From an uncultured Bacteroidia bacterium (GTDB lineage: Bacteria > Bacteroidota > Bacteroidia > Bacteroidales > UBA932): a stretch of DNA of 64,000 nt. Below, piece after piece: positions 30,680 to 39,597 of the stretch. Numbering within the stretch: position 1 is the stretch's first letter; each line of letters begins with the position of its first letter. The DNA is taken from the NCBI GenBank assembly GCA_902792815.1, contig CADBAY010000009.1:62001-126000 (forward strand). The letters are read 5' to 3'. The position numbers and the translations under genes were made by a program. The notes under the pieces are model-generated. The model ran no database searches. It saw only the letters and a list, made by a program, of their open reading frames with translations, and was not told the DNA's origin.

Positions 30680-33600
30680 CTAGAAGAACAGACGGGCGCT
30701 GAGGAGCAGCTGCCAGGTGTTGAAAGTGCTGCGGTAGTTCTGAACGGTAGGAGCGTTGAAGGTGTAGATACCGGTGGCATCGGCCTTGCTGATCTCGAGG
30801 ATGTTCTCGGAACTGACCTGCTTGGTAAGCCCCCAGTTGGAGTTGAGCAGGTTGGCTACGTTGTTGAGGTCGGCGCCGATCTGGAGGGTCGTGGGCTTGC
30901 CTGCGATGTCGATGATGAAGTCCTGTGCGACCTTGAGGTTGATGCGGTTCTGCCAAGGAGCAACCTTAGCGCCGCGCTCGCTGTACTGGCCGCGGTGTGA
31001 GCTGAGGTAGCTGTCGTCCTCGATGAATTTCTTGAAAGCAGCTTTGTTCTCTTCGTCCTTGAAGGTCATCTGGGCAAGTTCTGCATCGGTAGGGATGTAC
31101 ATCAGGTTGAGGGAACCGCCCTCATTAGATACAGGATTCACGTATTTGCCGCTGCGTACACCCATGGTGTAGGAGTAGCGGGTGTAGGAGTAACCACCAA
31201 CATAGCAGTGGTTGAAGCCCTCGTAGAACAGACCCAGGGTTGTGGCCAGGTGCTTGCCCTCGGGGATCCTGTAGCTGATGTTTGCAATCACACGGTTGGG
31301 AGTGACGAATGCAGAGTGGCCAAGCTCGGGCTTGTTGGCACCGTTCACGCTGTAGTTGCCGCCTGCGAAGAGGGACGATACCTGGTCGCCGTAGCCTTCC
31401 TGGATGGACTTGGAGTCGCTGCGGGTATAGGCAGCCATGAGGCTGAGGCCGTTGTTGAAATCCTTGCGGAGGCTTGCTGTGACTGAATAATATGTGCCGT
31501 GCAAGTCATTTACATTGGTCAGGTAATAAGGGGCTACAGTACTTGACATGGAGTTCTTGATACCTTCCGACTTGAAGTGTGCGCGCTTTCCGGGCTCGCC
31601 GGGGAGCTGGACACCGTCGTCCTGAATATAACCAAGACGGAGGGCTGCAACTGTATTCAGGTCGTAGTTGAAGATGCCTTCAACGGAGGCCTTGATGCCG
31701 CCGGGCAGGGTGGCGTCGAGGGCGAGGGAACTCTTCCATACTGTAGGCATCTGGAGGTTCTTGTCAAGAATGGTAGCTCCGCCGGGTGCTGCAAGATCCT
31801 GGGCCTTGAAAGTGCCTCCGTAGATGTCCTTGAGGATGTCGGCAGTATCTTTGTGGAAGGTAGGAGTGTTGGGGTTGGTACCGTCGGTATCGATGAACTG
31901 AGCCTGGAGGCAGTTGCTGTTACCGGCTACGGAAACGATCCACACGAAAGGAATACGGCCGGTGTAGAGTCCGCTGCCGCCGCGGAGAACGAGCTTGCGG
32001 TTCTTGAGTATATCCCAGTTGAAGCCAAGGCGGGGGCTGAGGTTGATGCGGGTCTTGGGCATGTCGGCGGTGCTCAGGCCCTTCATGGACTGGCTGCCGG
32101 CTGCAAGGGTCAGGAATTCCTTGTTCTCGTTACCGGCGATGGTGGGATAGAGAGGGAGCTCAGCGCGAAGGCCGAGAGTCAGTTTGAAGTAGTCGCTGAA
32201 ATCGATCTCGTCCTGGACATAGGCGGATGCCTGGTGGAAGTCGAAGGAAGGATAAGCCTGTGCCAGGTCGTCGCGGTTGGAGTGGGTGATGGCAAAAGCC
32301 GCGGGCTTGCCCTCGGCGAGGAAGGACTCCCAGCTGTCGTACACATAATAACCTAGACCGCCCTGCATGTAACCGTTCTTGGTGTTGTCGAACTCATACT
32401 GCAGACCGGCGAGTAGGTTGTGCTTGCCTGCGGTGTATGAAAGCTCTTCGGTAGCTACGACGGTGTGGACGTCGCGGAGGTTTCCGTAGGTGAAGGGGTC
32501 GGGGCCGAAGGAAGTGAGTACGGCCTTGTTGTCAAGATAGTTCTCAAGGATATCGACGGTAGGGAAGTTTCCGCCTACGAAGCTACGGGGCTCGTTCTGG
32601 TGTGACCAGGTCACACGGAACATGTTGGCACCCTTGCCTTCGAACAGGCGGGAGTTGAGTTCGGCTGCCACGGAGGTGAAGTTCTGCTCCTGGTAGTAGC
32701 GGCTGGACTCGAAGAACTGTGCATAGGTGGAAGTACGTCCGTAGGTGTTGCGGTCATAGGGGTTGGGGTTGATGGGGTTGACCGAGCTGGACGGAGTGTT
32801 GGAATCGAAGTTGTGGGTGTGGCTGAAACGCAGGTTCAGGCGGTTGTCGGAATTGATGTTCCAGTCAATACGGGCCATGACCTTGTAGTCAGGGGTGCTG
32901 AGCGAATAGCCCTGGTAGCGTCCGGGGTTGTAGCCGTACTTGTCGTTCAAGGTCTTGAGTACCTCCTGCATGAAGCTTTCGGTGGGACGGACGACGTCTT
33001 TGTTGGGGACGAAGGCAGGGTCCACGCGGCCGGATGCAGTACTTACGACCTTGGTTGAACCGGCGACGGTATCAGCGGTATACTCGGCGTTCACGAAGAA
33101 GAACAGCTTGTTCTTGATGATGGGGCCGCCTACGGTGACACCGGTGGTATTGTTAAGCATATCGGTCTGGTTGAGGTCATCGCCTTCAACTTTGTATCCG
33201 CGGACCTTGTCGGAGGTGTAGTAGTCGTACACCGAAGCGTGCCACTCGTTGGTACCGGACTTGGTGACGGCATTGATGGCGCCGCCGGTGAAGCCGGAGT
33301 GACGGACGTCGAACGGAGTTATGTTGACGCTCATCTGCTCAAGGGCGTCCAGGGAGATGGGGGTACCGCCTGCAGGCAGGTTGCCGCCGATACCGAAGGC
33401 GTTGTTGAATGCGGCACCGTCAACGGTAACATAGGAGGAACGGTAGTTTCCACCACCCACTGCAAGGCCGTTGGAGGTAACGGCGGCCTGAGGGGTAAGC
33501 CTCATGACGTCGTTCATGCTGCGGCTGATGGAGGGGAGAGACTGCATTGTGCGCTGGCTTACGGAAGTGCCTGCACCGCTGCGGTTGATGTTCATGTTGG

Positions 33601-33982
33601 ATTCGGCGCCGTCGGCCACGAACACAAGGGCGTCCAGGGCGAGGCTCTCGTCCTCGAGGAGGGCGTCCACAACAACTGTTTCACCCAGAGGTGCATAGAT
33701 GTTCTGGGTCTCGACCTTGCGGTAGCCGAGCATCTCTACATTGATGGTGTAGGGACCGCCGGGAGTTACACCGTTGATACGGTAGTTACCGTTCTGGTCG
33801 GTGAGTGCATAGTACTGCGAGCCGGTAGGCTGGTGTACTGCTACGACGGCTGCACCGACGACTCCGCCGTCCTGTGCAGTAATACGTCCGCCGATTGATG
33901 AAGTGGTCACCTGGGCAAAGGCGACAGTGCCCGCGGTCAGCATAGTGAGGGCGAGCAAAAGATGTTTGAAGATATTCTTCAT
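30680..33982 (-). CDS. Oar-like TonB-dependent outer-membrane receptor (A)
   Basis: The roughly 1100-residue protein from MKNIFKHLLLALTMLTAG has a signal peptide and a CarboxypepD_reg-like domain (about 25-105, GGRITAQDGGVVGAAVVAV). A plug domain follows (LPSISRSMNDVMRLTPQA, SLDALEQMSVNITPFDVR), then a long barrel ending in LLLSARLFF, with the terminal Phe used for membrane insertion. It is of the Oar type, without a SusD partner. The substrate is unknown. It is divergent from a clear paralog at 34150. Confidence 0.88.
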   Translation of the reverse strand: MKNIFKHLLLALTMLTAGTVAFAQVTTSSIGGRITAQDGGVVGAAVVAVHQPTGSQYYALTDQNGNYRINGVTPGGPYTINVEMLGYRKVETQNIYAPLGETVVVDALLEDESLALDALVFVADGAESNMNINRSGAGTSVSQRTMQSLPSISRSMNDVMRLTPQAAVTSNGLAVGGGNYRSSYVTVDGAAFNNAFGIGGNLPAGGTPISLDALEQMSVNITPFDVRHSGFTGGAINAVTKSGTNEWHASVYDYYTSDKVRGYKVEGDDLNQTDMLNNTTGVTVGGPIIKNKLFFFVNAEYTADTVAGSTKVVSTASGRVDPAFVPNKDVVRPTESFMQEVLKTLNDKYGYNPGRYQGYSLSTPDYKVMARIDWNINSDNRLNLRFSHTHNFDSNTPSSSVNPINPNPYDRNTYGRTSTYAQFFESSRYYQEQNFTSVAAELNSRLFEGKGANMFRVTWSHQNEPRSFVGGNFPTVDILENYLDNKAVLTSFGPDPFTYGNLRDVHTVVATEELSYTAGKHNLLAGLQYEFDNTKNGYMQGGLGYYVYDSWESFLAEGKPAAFAITHSNRDDLAQAYPSFDFHQASAYVQDEIDFSDYFKLTLGLRAELPLYPTIAGNENKEFLTLAAGSQSMKGLSTADMPKTRINLSPRLGFNWDILKNRKLVLRGGSGLYTGRIPFVWIVSVAGNSNCLQAQFIDTDGTNPNTPTFHKDTADILKDIYGGTFKAQDLAAPGGATILDKNLQMPTVWKSSLALDATLPGGIKASVEGIFNYDLNTVAALRLGYIQDDGVQLPGEPGKRAHFKSEGIKNSMSSTVAPYYLTNVNDLHGTYYSVTASLRKDFNNGLSLMAAYTRSDSKSIQEGYGDQVSSLFAGGNYSVNGANKPELGHSAFVTPNRVIANISYRIPEGKHLATTLGLFYEGFNHCYVGGYSYTRYSYTMGVRSGKYVNPVSNEGGSLNLMYIPTDAELAQMTFKDEENKAAFKKFIEDDSYLSSHRGQYSERGAKVAPWQNRINLKVAQDFIIDIAGKPTTLQIGADLNNVANLLNSNWGLTKQVSSENILEISKADATGIYTFNAPTVQNYRSTFNTWQLLLSARLFF

Positions 33983-34085
33983 AAAAAAATAAGGAAAAGT
34001 ATATAAATGAACCAAATTTTCCGACGCGAAGGTACTACAATTTTCGGGAATATGAAAACAGGTTTGAACAATTTTTCAACACCCA

Positions 34086-34116
34086 TTGTGCAGGTAAGAT
34101 TCTTGAGTTATCTTTG
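34086..34116 (+). promoter_or_regulatory. Promoter of receptor B and the first surface operon
   Basis: TTG (34086-34088) and TATCTTTG (34109-34116) are 20 nt apart; the start codon is 33 nt downstream. The 167-bp divergent region shows no other clear operator. Confidence 0.75.
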
Positions 34117-34149
34117 TATCATATAAAAAATACAGCTATCATTTTATTT

Positions 34150-37100
34150 ATGAAAAAATCATTCAAAGCGCTGTTGCTGTCATTGGCGGCAATGTTATTT
34201 GTCGTGTCTGCATTCGCGCAGGTTACGACTGCTTCCATGAGTGGTAAAGTTGCGGACTCCGCAGGGCCTGTCGCAGGCGCCGCTGTGGTGGCCGTGCACC
34301 AGCCTACCGGCTCGCAGTATTACGCTGTAACCGACGCCGGCGGCCGTTACCACATCAACAACATCATGGCCGGCGGGCCTTATGTGGTTACTGTTTCCTG
34401 CCTCGGCTATACCGACGCCGTGTTCAAGGATATCAGCGTAGCCCTGTCCGACAACTTCGTCATCAACGCCGATCTCCAGGAGGAGTCCCTCAACCTCGAG
34501 GCTGTTGTAGTGTCGGCCGAAAGCTCCACCTCCAACATGCGTTCCGACCGCGCCGGCGCCCTCACTTCCCTTGATGCCAAGCAGATGATGAAGGTGCCTA
34601 CGGTTACCAGGAGCATGAACGACATTCTCAAGCAGACTCCCCAGGCATTCGTTTCCGGCACCAAGACCTTCATCGGAGGCGGCTCCTACCGTGATTCCTA
34701 CGTGACGGTGGACGGCGCGGCCATGAACAACGCCTTCGGTATCGGTTCCAACCTGCCCGCCGGCGGCAGCCCCATCTCGCTGGACGCGCTCGAGCAGATA
34801 GCAATCGCCATCACTCCGTTCGATGTACGGCAGTCCGGCTTTACCGGCGGCGGCATCAATGCGGTATCCAAGTCGGGTACCAATGAGTTCTTCGCCACCG
34901 CATACGGTTATTTCCGAAACCAGGACATGCAGGGCTACCAGGTGGCCGATTACACTCCCATAAACAAGGTCGACAGCCGTTACATGATGTACGGCGCTTC
35001 CGTGGGCGGCCCCATCATCAAGAACAAGTTGTTCTTCTTCTTCAATGTTGAGGCCGACCGCTCCATCAGTCCCGGGCCTTCCGGCAACCTTTCCGAGCGC
35101 ACCGTAGGTGCCGACGGCAAGCTTACGGACGTAGAGGGCAAGGTGTTCACCAATGGCTCGGACCGTATTGCCTATCCTTCCTATGTGGTGATGGACGCCA
35201 TTTCCGAGTATCTTAAATCCAAATACGGTTACGATCCCGGCAAGTACCTTGGATACAACGGAGAGGAGCCTTCCCTTAAGATTCTCGCCCGCGTGGACTG
35301 GAACATCAACCAGAACCACAAGTTCAACATACGTTACAATATGGTGAACAGCAAGTATATCAACGCACCCTCCACTTCCACCACCGGCTTCGGCAACTCG
35401 GGCTTCTCCACCACCAACTGCCAGTCCTGGTACGCACAGTACTTCCAGAACGCACGTTACTACCAGGAGCAGAACTTCTCCTCCATAGCCGCTGAACTTA
35501 ACTCCCGATTCCTTGAAGGAAAACTCGGCAACTCGCTGCGTGTGACTTACTCCCACCAGTATGAGCCCCGCAGTTACGATGGTGGTTACTTCCCTTTCGT
35601 GGACCTGGTGGTAAACGATGTGAACGGAGATAAGAAAGCACACATCTATACTACGTTCGGCAATGAGGCTTTCTCTTACGGGAACCTCCGAGATGTAGGA
35701 ACGTTCGTCGCCACCGACGAGCTTACCTACAGCCTGGGCAAGCACTCCCTCCTGGGTGGTCTTTCATTTGAATGGGATAATACCAAGAACGGATTCCAGC
35801 GTATGGGCGCCGGCGCCTACGTATTCGATTTTGCCGACGAGCAGGCTCTCTACGACGCTGTGAAGGGAGGTACGCTCTTCGATAACCCCCAGCAGTTCGT
35901 CATAACCCACGGCAACAATGCTACCTTCGCGCAGGAGTATCCTCATTTCAATTTCGGCCAGCTGTCTTTCTATCTGCAGGACAATTATAATGTGAGCGAC
36001 AATTTCAAGCTCACCGCCGGAGTGCGCTTCGAGCTGCCTTTCTATCCTTCCCTCGATTTCAACCGCAATACCAGGGTTGAAGAGGCCACCTTCGCTCCTA
36101 CTGCCAACAATCCTTCCGGCAAATACAGCACGGTGGACACTCCTGCCACGAGGCTCAGCATTTCGCCCCGTATCGGTTTCAACTGGGACATCCTGGGCAA
36201 CCGCAAACTCGTGCTCCGCGGCGGTACAGGCGTATTCGTGGGCCGTATCCCCTTCGTGTGGATAGTGGGCCAGTCGGGTGATGCCGGAGTGCTCCAGACC
36301 ACAGTTGTCAGGTCAGAGGATATCCCTACAATCGGTAACAACCGCGACGCCATCCTCAAGCAGATTTATCCTTCCGGCTACAATGCTGCCGCTGCAGGTC
36401 TTAACCTGACGTCCATCACCCTGATGGATCCTCAGCTCAAGAACCCCACAACCTGGAAGAGCTCGCTGGCTCTCGACTTTGTGCTGCCCGGCGATATCAA
36501 GGCATCCGTCGAGGGTGTACTCAAGGAAGATATCCACGTGGTTACCCTGACCGACATAGGCCTCAGGGCCCCTACCTCCCTTATCAGCACAGGTACTCCC
36601 GGTGTCGCAGCAAGGCCTTATTATGGCAACGGCTATTACGACGGCCAGATCAAGGATGCTTACCTGATCAACAATGTCAGCGGACTCGGCAAGGCCGGTC
36701 AGTACTATTCCGTTACCGCCAAGCTCGAAAAGAACAACTGGCATGGCCTGAGCGCCAATATCGCCTACACATACAGCAAAGCCAAAGTCATCATCGACGG
36801 TGTCGGCGACCAGCCCGGCTCGGCATGGAAGGCCCTTGTGTCACAGAGAGGTACCAATAATGCTGAATTGGGTTACGCAAGCTATGTGATGCCTCATCGT
36901 GTAATCGGAAACATCAGCTACTCACAGGATTACGCAAAGTTCTTCGGTACCACCGTGGCCCTTTCCTATTACGGAGGTCCTACGTCGCGCGCCAATTGCG
37001 ACTACGTGAACAATGTGTTTGCCGACGGTGCCTATAACTACAGTCTTATCGACATTCCCACCCAGGAGCAGCTTCAGGGCTGGACCTTCAAGGACTATAC

Positions 37101-37569
37101 CGACAAGGACGGCAACGTGACCTACTCCGCCTCCGACCAGAAGGCCGATTTCGAGAATTATATCCAGCAGGACGCATACCTGAGCAAGAACAGGGGTAAA
37201 ATAGCCGAGCGCAACGGAATGGTCGGTCCTTGGATCCACAAGTTCGACTTCAAGGTTAACCAGAACTTCTACTTCTACACCGGAGCCAAGCACCATCGCC
37301 ATACCATCCAGGTAGGCATGGATATGCTGAACATAGGCAACCTGCTCAGTCCTTTCTGGGGCAATACCTGGAGCATCAACGCAGGTGACGGCTATGGTAA
37401 CACCATACCTGTCAACCTGACCAACCCTGCGGCTGTTTATACCGAGGGCGCCACCCCCGTATTCCAGTTCCAGAAGAACGGTTCCGACATCCTTACCAAT
37501 ACCTATTCGCGTTACAAGGGTCTCTCTTCCACATGGGAGATGATACTCAGCCTCCGTTACATCTTCTAA
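34150..37569 (+). CDS. Oar-like TonB-dependent outer-membrane receptor (B)
   Basis: The roughly 1139-residue protein starts MKKSFKALLLSLAAMLFVVS. Its domains match receptor A: carboxypeptidase-regulatory-like fold (SGKVADSAGPVAGAAVVAV), plug (VPTVTRSMNDILKQTPQAF, SLDALEQIAIAITPFDVR) and a barrel ending ILSLRYIF. A and B are clear paralogs transcribed apart from a shared intergenic region. B is followed after 13 nt by a BACON/OB-fold lipoprotein, which may be its surface partner in place of SusD. Substrate unknown; the partner domain suggests nucleic acid or an oligosaccharide. Confidence 0.88.
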   Translation: MKKSFKALLLSLAAMLFVVSAFAQVTTASMSGKVADSAGPVAGAAVVAVHQPTGSQYYAVTDAGGRYHINNIMAGGPYVVTVSCLGYTDAVFKDISVALSDNFVINADLQEESLNLEAVVVSAESSTSNMRSDRAGALTSLDAKQMMKVPTVTRSMNDILKQTPQAFVSGTKTFIGGGSYRDSYVTVDGAAMNNAFGIGSNLPAGGSPISLDALEQIAIAITPFDVRQSGFTGGGINAVSKSGTNEFFATAYGYFRNQDMQGYQVADYTPINKVDSRYMMYGASVGGPIIKNKLFFFFNVEADRSISPGPSGNLSERTVGADGKLTDVEGKVFTNGSDRIAYPSYVVMDAISEYLKSKYGYDPGKYLGYNGEEPSLKILARVDWNINQNHKFNIRYNMVNSKYINAPSTSTTGFGNSGFSTTNCQSWYAQYFQNARYYQEQNFSSIAAELNSRFLEGKLGNSLRVTYSHQYEPRSYDGGYFPFVDLVVNDVNGDKKAHIYTTFGNEAFSYGNLRDVGTFVATDELTYSLGKHSLLGGLSFEWDNTKNGFQRMGAGAYVFDFADEQALYDAVKGGTLFDNPQQFVITHGNNATFAQEYPHFNFGQLSFYLQDNYNVSDNFKLTAGVRFELPFYPSLDFNRNTRVEEATFAPTANNPSGKYSTVDTPATRLSISPRIGFNWDILGNRKLVLRGGTGVFVGRIPFVWIVGQSGDAGVLQTTVVRSEDIPTIGNNRDAILKQIYPSGYNAAAAGLNLTSITLMDPQLKNPTTWKSSLALDFVLPGDIKASVEGVLKEDIHVVTLTDIGLRAPTSLISTGTPGVAARPYYGNGYYDGQIKDAYLINNVSGLGKAGQYYSVTAKLEKNNWHGLSANIAYTYSKAKVIIDGVGDQPGSAWKALVSQRGTNNAELGYASYVMPHRVIGNISYSQDYAKFFGTTVALSYYGGPTSRANCDYVNNVFADGAYNYSLIDIPTQEQLQGWTFKDYTDKDGNVTYSASDQKADFENYIQQDAYLSKNRGKIAERNGMVGPWIHKFDFKVNQNFYFYTGAKHHRHTIQVGMDMLNIGNLLSPFWGNTWSINAGDGYGNTIPVNLTNPAAVYTEGATPVFQFQKNGSDILTNTYSRYKGLSSTWEMILSLRYIF

Positions 37570-37582
37570 CAGTTGAAAGAAT

Positions 37583-39466
37583 ATGAAACTCAATAAGTTA
37601 TTTATCGCGATCGTAATTCCCGCGCTGGCCCTGCTCGCAGCCTGCCGGCCCGAGAGTGACGTGCTCCCCAGGATTTCTACCGACAAGGGAATCTTTGAAG
37701 TGGCTGAAGCCGGAGGCGACGTTGTTGTCAAGCTCCTTTCGGACGAAGACTGGACAGCGGCCGTTTCTCCCGCAACCACCCTTGATGAGGTTGACGGCAT
37801 AAGCGTAACCCCCGCTTCAGGCAAAGCCTCCCCCGAAGAGCAGACCGTGACCATCAAGGTTGCCAACAATGCTGGTTATAACCGTGCGGCGCTTGTATCG
37901 TTCATCGGCTCCAAACTCAGCGGCGCCGTGACAGTCAATCAGAAAGGCGCCTTGGGCGAGAGGGTGCTCAAGCTTACCGTCCAGGAATTCCTGGACAAAG
38001 AACCGGACGCTACTGTATTCTACGAACTTACCGGTACTGTAACCAAGATTACCGACGAGTTCTACAACGACTTCTGGCTCAACGACGGCACTGCCGATGG
38101 CGACGGAATCTACACCTACGGTCTCTTCGAGTCCAAGGGTGCATCCCGTATAAACTATTACATGCAGCAGATGGACATCCGCGAGGGCGATGAACTCACC
38201 ATGCGTGCCGTCCGCAGCGCTTACAATGGCCAGCCCCAGGCCGGCAGCGCTTACTATGTATCCCACAAGAAATCTGCAAAACCCAGCATTGCCCTCGGCC
38301 TTGAAAAATACGAGGCCGGCGCTACCGGCGAGACTTTCGAACTTCCCGTCAATTCCAACGCCGTTACCTGGACTCTCAGCTCCGACGTGGACTGGCTTAG
38401 TTTTGAACCTGCCACAGGCAACGCTTCGACTACCGTAAAAGTTTCTGTTGCCGCCGGTCCGGACGCCGAGGGTACTATTACCCTGTCTGCTTCCGGCCTG
38501 GAATCCAAGACCTGCAAGGTCATCCGTTCCGAGCTTCCCGTGCTTACCATTTCAGAGGTTCTCAATGCCGAGAAGGGAAGCCTGCTCGCTACCAAGTCCT
38601 CTCTCGTGGTTGCCAGGACTACAAAGGGATTCGTGCTGTCCGACGGCACCAAGGCCGTGTATGTTTACGATAACGGTGCCAATACCGTCGCTATAGGTGA
38701 CATGGTTACCGTCAAGGGAGCCAAGACCGTATATAACGGCGTTCACGAGGTCGAGAAAGTCAAGTCAGTGACCATCGAATCCAACGGTAACAACGTAACT
38801 TACCCCAACCCCAAGTATGTTAGCGACTATGCTGTCGACTACACTTCCGAGGAGGCCGAATACATCACCATCGCCGGCAAGCTGGTGGTTTCCGGCAACT
38901 ACCTGAATATTGAACTTGAAGGTGTCGATTCGGGAGTGAAGCAGGGCAGCATTGTGTACCCTGTGGACGAGCTGAACGCCAAGGGCTTCGACGGCAAGGA
39001 TATCGTGGTTACCGGTTACTTCAACGGACTCTCCGGCGGCGGCAAGTACCTGAACGTGATTGCTACCTCCATCAAGGGATGCACTCCCGGAGCAAAGGGC
39101 ACATACTCCAACCCTTACAAGCCCTCTGAGATCGCTCCCATACTGATCGGCGGGACAACGATTGAAGGCAATGTCTTCGTGGCCGGCAAGGTTTCCAAGA
39201 TCGCCAGCCAGTTCGGAACTAAATATGGCAATTCCCAGTTCTGGATTTCCGACGACGGAGCCTTCAAGAACGATCCGGCACAGGATTTCGAGGCCTACAA
39301 TGTATGGTATCTTGGCAACAAGTACTGGGCAGAGGGCGACAAGACCGTCGCAGAAGGCGATGAGGTTCTTATTTACGGCGAGGTTACCTACTTTGCCAAG
39401 AACAACGTCGCCGAAACCAACGGCAAGAAGGCCTACCTGCATTCGCTGAACGGCGCAGTAAAATAA
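37583..39466 (+). CDS. BACON/OB-fold surface lipoprotein (1)
   Basis: The 627-residue lipoprotein has a signal ending LALLAAC (C21). A BACON domain (about 30-127, DEDWTAAVSPAT) is followed by a DUF5689-like OB-fold (about 130-235, YELTGTVTKITDEFYNDFWL), a second BACON (about 240-325, VTWTLSSDVDWLSFEPATG), an OB-like module (about 325-495, GFVLSDGTKAVYVYD, FDGKDIVVTGYFNGLSGGGK) and a last OB module (about 500-627, FWISDDGAFKND, YLHSLNGAVK). OB-folds of this kind often bind nucleic acids. It is co-transcribed with receptor B and shares modules with the next lipoprotein. Confidence 0.82.
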   Translation: MKLNKLFIAIVIPALALLAACRPESDVLPRISTDKGIFEVAEAGGDVVVKLLSDEDWTAAVSPATTLDEVDGISVTPASGKASPEEQTVTIKVANNAGYNRAALVSFIGSKLSGAVTVNQKGALGERVLKLTVQEFLDKEPDATVFYELTGTVTKITDEFYNDFWLNDGTADGDGIYTYGLFESKGASRINYYMQQMDIREGDELTMRAVRSAYNGQPQAGSAYYVSHKKSAKPSIALGLEKYEAGATGETFELPVNSNAVTWTLSSDVDWLSFEPATGNASTTVKVSVAAGPDAEGTITLSASGLESKTCKVIRSELPVLTISEVLNAEKGSLLATKSSLVVARTTKGFVLSDGTKAVYVYDNGANTVAIGDMVTVKGAKTVYNGVHEVEKVKSVTIESNGNNVTYPNPKYVSDYAVDYTSEEAEYITIAGKLVVSGNYLNIELEGVDSGVKQGSIVYPVDELNAKGFDGKDIVVTGYFNGLSGGGKYLNVIATSIKGCTPGAKGTYSNPYKPSEIAPILIGGTTIEGNVFVAGKVSKIASQFGTKYGNSQFWISDDGAFKNDPAQDFEAYNVWYLGNKYWAEGDKTVAEGDEVLIYGEVTYFAKNNVAETNGKKAYLHSLNGAVK

Positions 39467-39487
39467 TCTTGCGTCACATGTCATTTC

Positions 39488-39522
39488 CGTCCCGACGGCC
39501 GCCCGGCCGCCGGGACGATTTT
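39488..39522 (+). terminator. Terminator ending the receptor B operon
   Basis: CGTCCCG-A-CGGCCG and CGGCCG-C-CGGGACG form a 13-bp stem with one mismatch, followed by ATTTTTAT. Confidence 0.9.
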
Positions 39523-39524
39523 TA

Positions 39525-39555
39525 TTGCACTTTTTTGAAAAAAAGTGTATATTTG
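39525..39555 (+). promoter_or_regulatory. Promoter of the nuclease operon
   Basis: TTG (39525-39527) and TATATTTG (39548-39555) are 20 nt apart, directly after the terminator. A 42-nt leader runs to the ATG at 39598. Confidence 0.75.
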
Positions 39556-39597
39556 AAAATCATTAAATCGGACAATTATATTAAATAACGCGTTATT

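Noticed and set aside
34195..35745. 516-codon minus-strand frame over receptor B
   Set aside because: Antisense to a well-supported TonB receptor; Gly/Val-rich text without domains.
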